6,135 bases of DNA from Alphaproteobacteria bacterium (GTDB lineage: Bacteria > Pseudomonadota > Alphaproteobacteria > Reyranellales > Reyranellaceae). Positions 1 through 4,731 of this stretch are shown piece by piece. The stretch's first letter is position 1. The number at the start of each line of letters is the position of its first letter. The stretch lies in NCBI GenBank assembly GCA_005884705.1, contig VBAF01000219.1:1-6135 (forward strand). Reading direction: 5' to 3'. A program made the translations under genes and the position numbers. The notes below the pieces were generated by a model. The model saw only the letters and a program-made list of their open reading frames with translations. It did not search any database and was not told where the DNA came from.

Positions 1-18
1 GGCGTGCGGTCCCTGTCC

Positions 19-642
19 CTACTGCGACACGCGCATGCTGGCCGCGGCAATGCCGGCGCCGATCAGCAGCGTGCCGCCGATGCGATTGAAGATGCCGATG
101 GCGCGCGCATTGCCCACGAGCCTGCGCGCCCGCGAAGCGACCAGGCCATAGCCGACGGCATTGGCAAAAGCGAGAGCCAGGAAGGTGGTCTCGAAGATCA
201 GCATCTGGGTCCAGAAATCGCCGTGCGGGTCGATGAACTGGGGCAGGAACGCCACAAAGAACGTGAGGCTCTTCGGGTTCAGCGCCGTCACCAGCCAGGC
301 GTGCGCCAGCATGCGGGCCGCCGGCGCGCGATCGCTGCGCGGGGCCGCATCGAGCGTGCCGCCGGCGCGCCAGAGCTGGATGCCGAGCCAGATGAGGTAG
401 GCGGCGCCCGCCCACTTCAGTGCGGTGAACAGCAGGGAGGATGCGGCCAGCAGCGCGCCCAGCCCGAGCATCGACAGCGTCATGGCCGTGAAGTCGCCCA
501 GCGCCACGCCGATCGCCATCGGCAGCGCCGTGCGCCAGCCCTGGCCGAGCGCATAGGACACGACCAGCAGCACGGTCGGGCCGGGGATGATCAGCAAGAT
601 GGACGAGGCGGCGACGAACGCGGCCCAGAGGGAGAGGGTCAT
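19..642 (-). CDS. LysE/RhtB family amino-acid exporter (translocator)
   Basis: This is a 207-residue inner-membrane protein of the LysE/RhtB superfamily, whose members export amino acids or related small molecules using the proton gradient. The family signature is clear. The first hydrophobic segment (about residues 4-32) carries Pro-Gly-Pro at 20-22, followed by the Gly-rich turn GQGWR (33-37). Further hydrophobic segments lie near 38-60, 63-90, 125-137, 146-170 and 185-202. The conserved LNPK (121-124), followed by FFVAFLPQFI, is typical of the group. The length matches the usual 200-210 residues. The ATG at 640-642 was chosen because the N-terminus then aligns with the family. The frame stays open upstream, but that extension is polar and unlike the family. 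No good Shine-Dalgarno sequence precedes this start. The gene is divergent from the exported-protein gene at 773. The substrate cannot be told from sequence; homoserine, threonine, lysine or leucine-type substrates are all known in the family. Confidence 0.9.
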   Translation of the reverse strand: MTLSLWAAFVAASSILLIIPGPTVLLVVSYALGQGWRTALPMAIGVALGDFTAMTLSMLGLGALLAASSLLFTALKWAGAAYLIWLGIQLWRAGGTLDAAPRSDRAPAARMLAHAWLVTALNPKSLTFFVAFLPQFIDPHGDFWTQMLIFETTFLALAFANAVGYGLVASRARRLVGNARAIGIFNRIGGTLLIGAGIAAASMRVSQ

Positions 643-664
643 TGGCGAATGAAGCCATAGGACG

Positions 665-689
665 GCGAGAGCGTCACCTAGGCTCTCGC
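665..689. repeat. Perfect 8-bp inverted repeat in divergent spacer
   Basis: GCGAGAGC at 665-672 is repeated in inverted form as GCTCTCGC at 682-689, with a 9-base spacer that ends in part of CCTAGG (677-682). It lies 22 bp upstream of the LysE-type start codon and 83 bp upstream of the divergent gene. GACG (661-664) and CGTC (694-697) could extend it with a 4-base bulge. There is no T-run on either side, so an operator or a leader hairpin is more likely than a terminator. Apart from this and two TTCGAAT copies (717-723 and 746-752), I see nothing defined in the 643-772 spacer. Confidence 0.45.
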
Positions 690-772
690 AGCACGTCGCC
701 TGCTTGGAGTGCTTGCTTCGAATCGACTGCTCGGACCAAGATCTATTCGAATTGAACAGAGTGCAGAGGTTG

Positions 773-1240
773 ATGGGCAAGTTGGGGTTGGGACGATGGT
801 GCGCGATCATGGGCAGTGCCGCAGTCATGGTCTTGGCTCCGCTGGGCGCGGCTGAGGCCGAGTCGATCTGCGGCGGGCTGAAAACGGTCCTCAAGAACGC
901 GCCGAAGAAGTTCGCGGCTGTCAGCCAGCCGACGCGGGGCGAGGAGACGCTCAAGGGCACGATCGTCCTCGGTCCGTTGACCAATTGCGAGGTTCGCAAG
1001 AGCCGGCAGGGCGCGACCTACCAATGCATGGATCATCGCATCCCGCCCGATGTGGGGCTGAAGATCGTGGCCGAGATCGTCGCGGACATCGAAAAGTGCT
1101 TCGGCAAGGATGTGACCCGCAGCATCAACCAGCCATTGCAGGTCATGTTCGACTACCTGCCCGACAGCGGCATTTCCCTGGACATCGGAACGACTGCGAA
1201 GGGCGGCGTCGTGCTGACCGTCGACGCGCTCAGCCCGTAG
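773..1240 (+). CDS. Small exported protein of unknown function
   Basis: I do not recognise the family. The predicted product has 155 residues. It starts with a short basic region (K3, R8) and a hydrophobic stretch (about 9-25) that ends in Ala-Glu-Ala (27-29), a good signal peptidase I site, so the mature protein is probably periplasmic and about 126 residues long. The mature part has four cysteines (33, 72, 85, 109), an even number that would suit two disulfide bonds in the periplasm. It looks like mixed alpha/beta: a helical region with several lysines (36-47), a strand-like TIVLGPL (63-69), a helix KIVAEIVADIEKCF (97-110), and a beta-rich C-terminus ending in VVLTV. The ATG at 773 is preferred over the in-frame ATG at 704, because the 704 start would put 23 polar residues before the signal peptide. 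AGAGG (765-769) lies rather close upstream. The gene is divergent from the exporter and about 140 bp upstream of the TetR gene. Confidence 0.7.
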   Translation: MGKLGLGRWCAIMGSAAVMVLAPLGAAEAESICGGLKTVLKNAPKKFAAVSQPTRGEETLKGTIVLGPLTNCEVRKSRQGATYQCMDHRIPPDVGLKIVAEIVADIEKCFGKDVTRSINQPLQVMFDYLPDSGISLDIGTTAKGGVVLTVDALSP

Positions 1241-1254
1241 CGACGAGCGCGCGG

Positions 1255-1302
1255 AGGCGTGGGAAGGCGGAACACCTGAGCCCCTGGATCCAGCCAACGC
1301 CT
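1255..1302 (+). terminator. Possible stem-loop downstream of the exported-protein gene
   Basis: Bases 1255-1263 can pair with 1294-1302 (8 of 9 positions). The enclosed loop contains a perfect 10-bp palindrome, CTGGATCCAG (1284-1293). It begins 14 bases after the stop codon, where a terminator is expected, but no T-run follows, so it is at best a weak intrinsic terminator or an RNA-stabilising hairpin. Confidence 0.25.
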
Positions 1303-1328
1303 AGATTGCCGCGGCATTATTTAGTCAC

Positions 1329-1354
1329 CGCCAAGTTTGGCGCCAATATTGACA
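1329..1354. promoter_or_regulatory. Candidate TetR operator: two overlapping palindromes
   Basis: CGCCAAGTTTGGCG (1329-1342) is a perfect 6+6 inverted repeat with a GT centre. It shares its last two bases with a second, imperfect copy, CGCCAATATTGACA (1341-1354), giving two palindromes offset by 12 bp. The overlap also creates the perfect palindrome TTGGCGCCAA (1337-1346). It ends 28 bp before the TetR start codon, the usual place for an autoregulatory operator in this family. TTGACA (1349-1354) matches a -35 box, but no -10 box is seen at the right distance (about 1371-1377). Regulator binding is inferred, not shown. Confidence 0.45.
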
Positions 1355-1367
1355 GCGCACAGGCCGT

Positions 1368-1385
1368 CATGGCCGATGGGCCATG
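1368..1385 (+). promoter_or_regulatory. Hairpin covering the TetR start codon
   Basis: CATGGCC (1368-1374) and GGCCATG (1379-1385) are perfect inverted arms with a 4-base loop. The right arm contains the ATG start codon. A second, overlapping palindrome, GGGCCATGGCCC (1378-1389), is also centred on the start. In mRNA the 7-bp stem would hide the start codon and could lower translation. No clear Shine-Dalgarno sequence is present here. Confidence 0.3.
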
Positions 1386-2000
1386 GCCCGCACCAAGTCC
1401 TATCACCACGGCGAGCTGCGTGAAGCGCTGGTCGCCGCCGGCCGCCGGCTGCTCGAGGAACAGGGCCTGCGCGGCTTCACCTTGCGCGAATGCGCCCGCC
1501 GCGCCGAGGTCAGCCACGCCGCCCCCGCCCATCACTTCGCCTCGATCGACGACCTGCTGGCCGAGATCGCCACGCGTGGTTATCGCGAGCTCGCCGAGGT
1601 GATGGAGAACGAGGCGCGCCGCGCCAAGCCCGAGCCGACCGCCCGGCTGGTGGCGCAGGGCGTCGGCTACATGGCGTTTGCCGCGGCCCACCCGGCGCTG
1701 TTTCAGCTCATGTTCAACCGCGAGGCCAGTCGCTTCGAGACGCCGGGCCTCGCCGCCGCGGCCAAGCAGGCCTATCACTTCCAGCTCGCCGCGGTCGACG
1801 CGGTGATCCCCAAGGCGCCGGCCGAGATGCGCAAGCGCATGGCCGACTTCGCCTGGGCCACGGTGCACGGCTTCATCACCTTGGTGCTCGAGGGCCAGAT
1901 CGGCGAGGGCGAATCGCCGCGCGCGCTCAAGGCCAAGAGCATGGCCACCCTGGCGGCGATGGCCGAGACGGTGGTGCGGGTCGGCGGGGTGACGGATTAG
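1383..2000 (+). CDS. TetR/AcrR family transcriptional regulator, WHG-type C-terminal domain
   Basis: This is a 205-residue DNA-binding regulator, expected to act as a dimer and most often as a repressor relieved by a small ligand. The N-terminal TetR domain is complete. Helix 1 is in ELREALVAAGRRLLEEQG (11-28), and the helix-turn-helix runs from FTLRECARRAEVS (32-44) to AHHFASIDDLL (49-59). The second half resembles the WHG ligand-binding domain (PF13305 type). It has YMAFAAAHPALFQLMF (96-111) and the signature Trp-x-x-Val-His-Gly at 158-163, followed by ITLVLEG. The total length is normal. The ATG at 1383 was chosen because residues 5-10 (KSYHHG) match the usual start of this subgroup; the nearby ATGs at 1369 and 1376 are out of frame. 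The candidate operator at 1329-1354 suggests autoregulation. The target genes are unknown: the nearest plus-strand neighbour is the exported-protein gene upstream, and the next gene downstream is convergent. Confidence 0.92.
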   Translation: MARTKSYHHGELREALVAAGRRLLEEQGLRGFTLRECARRAEVSHAAPAHHFASIDDLLAEIATRGYRELAEVMENEARRAKPEPTARLVAQGVGYMAFAAAHPALFQLMFNREASRFETPGLAAAAKQAYHFQLAAVDAVIPKAPAEMRKRMADFAWATVHGFITLVLEGQIGEGESPRALKAKSMATLAAMAETVVRVGGVTD

Positions 2001-2006
2001 TGCTCT

Positions 2007-2097
2007 TGTCGTCCTGAGCGAAGCGAAGGACCTAGCGCTCCTTCCAGAGATGGTCTGTGGAGCAAGCCCTAGATCCTTCGCTGCGCTCAGGATGACA
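2007..2097. repeat. Long imperfect inverted repeat (dispersed element, copy 1)
   Basis: Bases 2007-2035 and 2069-2097 form 29-base inverted arms matching at 26 positions, with a 33-base middle. The middle can pair further through GCTCC (2037-2041) and GGAGC (2059-2063). The arm core, GAGCGnAGCGARGGA, is shared with the second element at 5627-5696, so this is a dispersed family like the palindromic repeats common in bacterial intergenic DNA. It starts 6 bases after the TetR stop codon and ends 19 bases before the end of the convergent GNAT gene. It probably serves as a transcription end or RNA-stabilising hairpin for both. No transposase is present. Confidence 0.85.
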
Positions 2098-2116
2098 GGA
2101 GGGCGCGCGCTCCCAG

Positions 2117-2701
2117 CTACAGCACGATCCGCCAGCGCAGCGCCTCGCCGCCGCCGTGGCTTTCGGTCTTGATGAAGCGCTCGACCAGCGTGCCGCCGAT
2201 GGCCGTGATCACCTTCTGCGACGGCAGGTTGTCGGGATCGGTCGTGAGCTCGACATACGACAGCCCTTCCTGGCGCGCCTCGGGCAGCAGCAACGCGAGC
2301 GCGCGCGTGGCATACCCGCGGCCGCGCTGCCACGGCACCACGATGTAGCCGATATGGCCCAGCACGTAGGGCGGCAGCGCCGAGGTGCCAGGCTGCCAGC
2401 GAAACGCGATCGAGCCGCAGAAGCCCCCACCGTCGCCGTCGTCCCACATCCAGCGGCGGTAGCCGGGCAGGCGCGCGACCTGCGAGCCGTCGGGCAGGAT
2501 GACCGGACCGGCCTTGGCCGCGCGGTCGTCGAGCGAGGCCACGAACGCGGCCGGATCGGCGGCGATCTTCGCGAGCTCCTCGCGCGCCGATTCCTCGCGG
2601 CGGATGTTGTCGGCCCAGAAGCCGCCGCGCCGTAACGCGTCGGCGTAGGCGTCGAGGCGATCGAGCGTGGGAACGACGAGCTCCATGGCTTGCTGTAGCA
2701 T
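2117..2701 (-). CDS. GNAT family N-acetyltransferase
   Basis: This 194-residue protein is a predicted acetyl-CoA-dependent N-acetyltransferase of the kind grouped as COG3981-like. The C-terminal half holds the GNAT fold. A strand, VLGHIGYIVVP (113-123), leads into the pyrophosphate-binding loop QRGRGYA (125-131), which fits the Q/R-x-x-G-x-G/A rule. A helix ALALLLPEARQEG (134-146) follows, then ELTTDPDN (151-158) and SQKVITAIGG (161-170), typical of motif B. The N-terminal half (PTLDRLDAYADAL, then a segment rich in charged residues) is characteristic of this subgroup and probably shapes the acceptor site. The acceptor is unknown. The ATG at 2701 and the in-frame ATG at 2686 (giving 189 residues, starting MELVV) are both possible. 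The shorter form looks more natural by family length, and neither has a good ribosome binding site. The gene is divergent from the HAD hydrolase, with almost no spacer, and convergent with the TetR gene. Confidence 0.88.
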   Translation of the reverse strand: MLQQAMELVVPTLDRLDAYADALRRGGFWADNIRREESAREELAKIAADPAAFVASLDDRAAKAGPVILPDGSQVARLPGYRRWMWDDGDGGGFCGSIAFRWQPGTSALPPYVLGHIGYIVVPWQRGRGYATRALALLLPEARQEGLSYVELTTDPDNLPSQKVITAIGGTLVERFIKTESHGGGEALRWRIVL

Positions 2702-2709
2702 GGCCGGGC

Positions 2710-3333
2710 ATGAGTTCCAGTCCCGTGCTCGTCCTCGACGTCGACGGCGTGGTGTCGCTCGCCCAGCCCGGCTCGGCCGCGCCGTGGTACGCCACCCTGC
2801 AGCAGGATTGGGGGCTCGACCACGACCGCGAGCTCGCGCCTGAGTTCTTCCTCAAGCCCGTGTTCATGGAAGTCCTGCGCGGCCGGCTCGACCTCTACGT
2901 CGCGCTGCACGAGTACCTCGAGGGCAAGGGGCTGGCCGACAGGCTGCAGGAATTCGTCGCCTACTGGTTCGAGAAGGACGCGGTGATCGACCGTGCGGTG
3001 CTGGCGGCGGCCGATGCCTGGCGGCAGCGCACCGGTGGGCGCGTCTTCGCCGCGACCAACCAGGAGCACCATCGCATCGCCTACCTGCGCGACCAGCAGG
3101 GGCTGGGCGCGCATTTCGACGAGATCATCTATTCGGCGGCGCTCGGCGTCTGCAAGCCCGAGCGCGTGTTCTTCACCACCGCCCAGGCGCGCATGGGCGT
3201 GAGCGCTGCCCCGTCGATCCTGTTCGTCGACGACCGCGCCGCCAATGTCGACGGCGCCCGCATGGCCGGCTGGCGGGCGATGCTCTATCGCGGGCCGGAA
3301 AGCCTCGGCCGGACGCTCGCGAGCTGGGGCTGA
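2710..3333 (+). CDS. HAD superfamily hydrolase (phosphatase-like)
   Basis: This 207-residue soluble protein has all four haloacid-dehalogenase motifs. Motif I is LDVDGVV with nucleophile D10 and acid/base D12. Motif II is AATNQE with T116. Motif III is K149 in VCKPE. Motif IV is FVDDRAANVDGA with D174 and D175. It should be an active Mg-dependent phosphohydrolase. The helical insert between motifs I and II (about 18-100) matches the small C1 cap of enzymes that act on small phosphorylated molecules. The exact substrate cannot be inferred. The order and spacing resemble YihX-type or epoxide-hydrolase-N-type HAD proteins. The ATG at 2710 puts motif I at the usual distance from the N-terminus. 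No Shine-Dalgarno sequence is visible, and the start is only 8 to 23 bp from the divergent GNAT start. The gene ends 12 bp before the end of the convergent solute-binding protein gene. Confidence 0.9.
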   Translation: MSSSPVLVLDVDGVVSLAQPGSAAPWYATLQQDWGLDHDRELAPEFFLKPVFMEVLRGRLDLYVALHEYLEGKGLADRLQEFVAYWFEKDAVIDRAVLAAADAWRQRTGGRVFAATNQEHHRIAYLRDQQGLGAHFDEIIYSAALGVCKPERVFFTTAQARMGVSAAPSILFVDDRAANVDGARMAGWRAMLYRGPESLGRTLASWG

Positions 3334-3345
3334 GGCAGCCGACGA

Positions 3346-4323
3346 TCAGTCCAGCACTTCGTCGGCGGCGGCGAGCATCGAGCGCGGCACGGCGACGCCG
3401 AGCGTGTTCGCCGTCTTGAGGTTGATCACCATCTCGAGCTTGGTCGGCTGCTGCACCGGGATGTCACCGGCCTTGGCGCCCCGGAGGATCCGGTCGATCA
3501 CGCTGGCGGCGCGAAAATAAAGATCGGGATAGCTCGGACCGTAGCTCAGCAGCCCGCCCGCCTCGACGAACTCGCGCGCCGGATAGGCGGTCACGACCTT
3601 CCCGGCCGCCGCGAGCCGGATAATCAACACGGCATGGGCCTGGGTCAGGCCGTCGATACCGACCGACAGCGCGTCGATCTGCCGGCCGGCCAGGCCGGCG
3701 AAGGCCTGACCGATCTCTGCCTCGCTGCGGACGTCGACCAACTCGGCCGACAGACCGAGCGTGGCCGCGGCTTGTTGCGTCGCCTCCCATTGCGGCGGCG
3801 CGACAGGATTGCCCATGTGCTGCATGAAGCCGACGCGGCGGATCGACGGGAAGGCGCCCTTCAGCAGCTCGACGCGCTTGCCGGCGAGCTCGGTCACGTA
3901 GGCGCTGAAGCCGGTGATGTTGCCTCCCGGCCGCGCCAGGCTGTCGACCACGCCGACGCCCAGCGGCTCACCGATCGCGGCCATGACGGTCGGAACGGTC
4001 GAGGTCGCCTCCTTGGCGGCGCGCGCCGCCGGCGTTCCGCGCGTCACGATCAGGTCGGCGCCGCCGGCGACCAGCTCCTTCGCCAGCGCCGGAAAGCGCT
4101 CTGCCTGGCCGTCGGCGGATCGATACTCGATCGTGAGGTTGCCGCCCTCGACATAGCCGCGCTCGCGCAGGCCCTGCCGCAACGCCTCGAAATTCCGCGT
4201 GTTCTCGCCGGCCGGCACCGTCTCGAGCACGGCGATGCGATAGACCTTCGGCGCCTGCGCCAGGACCGCGGCCGGATGCGCCGCGGCGGTTGCCGTCAAC
4301 GCCAGCATGGAACGACGCTTCAT
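3346..4323 (-). CDS. ABC transporter substrate-binding protein, TrpX-like (ABC_sub_bind family)
   Basis: This 325-residue protein belongs to the PF04392/COG2984 type of periplasmic binding proteins. The N-terminus is a signal peptide: MKRRS, then an Ala-rich hydrophobic stretch, with likely cleavage after VLA (20-22). The Arg pair at 3-4 followed by Ser-Met-Leu loosely resembles a twin-arginine signal. The mature protein shows the family pattern: YRIAVLE (28-34), a first helix FEALRQGLRERGYVEGGNL (45-63), LIVTRGTPAA (91-100), GVVDSLARPGGNITGFS (124-140), and the C-terminal signature GDIPVQQPTKLEMVINLKTA (286-305) followed by LG. The length is normal. In this family, binding proteins often occur without transporter genes, especially in Rhizobiales; here too no permease or ATPase gene lies next to it. 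The ligand is unknown: a few relatives bind aromatic amino acids, but many are uncharacterised. The gene is divergent from the cupin gene (77 bp from its preferred start). Confidence 0.92.
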   Translation of the reverse strand: MKRRSMLALTATAAAHPAAVLAQAPKVYRIAVLETVPAGENTRNFEALRQGLRERGYVEGGNLTIEYRSADGQAERFPALAKELVAGGADLIVTRGTPAARAAKEATSTVPTVMAAIGEPLGVGVVDSLARPGGNITGFSAYVTELAGKRVELLKGAFPSIRRVGFMQHMGNPVAPPQWEATQQAAATLGLSAELVDVRSEAEIGQAFAGLAGRQIDALSVGIDGLTQAHAVLIIRLAAAGKVVTAYPAREFVEAGGLLSYGPSYPDLYFRAASVIDRILRGAKAGDIPVQQPTKLEMVINLKTANTLGVAVPRSMLAAADEVLD

Positions 4324-4400
4324 GGGGGCTCGCTGACCGTCGGCGCACTCTATCGCCAGCCGGCACGCGCGTCATCGCTATGTGTGCTAAAAGCTTGGCC
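4324..4400. promoter_or_regulatory. Divergent promoter region between binding protein and cupin
   Basis: These 77 bases separate two start codons facing away from each other, so both promoters probably lie here. The right end, around 4380-4395, is less G+C-rich than its surroundings. I could not pick a convincing -35/-10 pair on either strand, nor a strong ribosome binding site, so only the position supports this call. Confidence 0.35.
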
Positions 4401-4730
4401 ATGCTGATGTTCGACATACCCTTCGGCACGACCGACTGGGACGGCGTGGAGCGCACCGAGCACCCGGGCGAGACCGGCAAGGCCTATTGGCGCACCAAGA
4501 CCTTCAACAACATCCGGGTGCGCATGGTCGAGTACACGCCGGGCTATCTCGCCGACCATTGGTGCCAGAAGGGCCATGTCCTGCTGGTGCTCGATGGCGA
4601 GTTGCACACCGAGCTGGCCGACGGCCGCACCGTGGTGCTGAAGCCCGGCCAGAGCTACCAAGTGGCCGACGGCGCGCTGGCGCATCGCTCGCGCACCGAC
4701 GGCGGCGCCAAACTCTTCATCGTGGATTGA
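4401..4730 (+). CDS. Small cupin-fold protein, DHCW-motif type
   Basis: This is a single-domain cupin of 109 residues. It closely resembles the small family named for a DHCW motif, and begins with the typical FGTTDWDGVERTEHPGETG (8-26). The namesake motif reads Asp-His-Trp-Cys here (52-55). H53, H59 and H95 are candidate metal ligands, with C55 nearby. The beta-strand pattern HVLLVLDGELHTEL (59-72), then VVLKPGQSYQVAD (78-90), then H95 and AKLFIVD at the end, is a compact cupin barrel. No enzymatic activity is established for this family as far as I know, so metal or small-ligand binding is inferred. In-frame ATGs exist at 4380, 4401 and 4407; 4401 or 4407 best fit family length, and none has a strong ribosome binding site. 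The dehydrogenase start follows after one base, so the two are probably co-transcribed and translationally coupled. Confidence 0.85.
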   Translation: MLMFDIPFGTTDWDGVERTEHPGETGKAYWRTKTFNNIRVRMVEYTPGYLADHWCQKGHVLLVLDGELHTELADGRTVVLKPGQSYQVADGALAHRSRTDGGAKLFIVD

Positions 4731-4731
4731 T

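Noticed and set aside
643..999. N-terminal extension of the LysE-type exporter frame up to 999
   Set aside because: It would overlap the exported-protein gene, is polar, and does not match exporter N-termini; the ATG at 642 gives the normal family length.
1284..1293. CTGGATCCAG as an independent operator
   Set aside because: A single 10-bp palindrome is expected several times by chance in 6 kb; it is mentioned only as part of the possible stem-loop.
2007..2097. Inverted repeat as the ends of an insertion sequence
   Set aside because: There is no transposase and no room for one (33 bases between arms), and no flanking target duplication is evident; it is a small palindromic element.
1317..2867. 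A 516-codon open frame on the minus strand
   Set aside because: It lies antisense to the TetR gene and crosses the inverted repeat, the GNAT gene and the HAD start. Its translation is Arg/Ala-rich and low in complexity, as expected for a shadow frame in G+C-rich DNA.
3634..4407. A 257-codon plus-strand open frame opposite the binding-protein gene
   Set aside because: The minus-strand frame has a signal peptide and a full family signature; this one has none and is Arg/Gly/Gln-rich.
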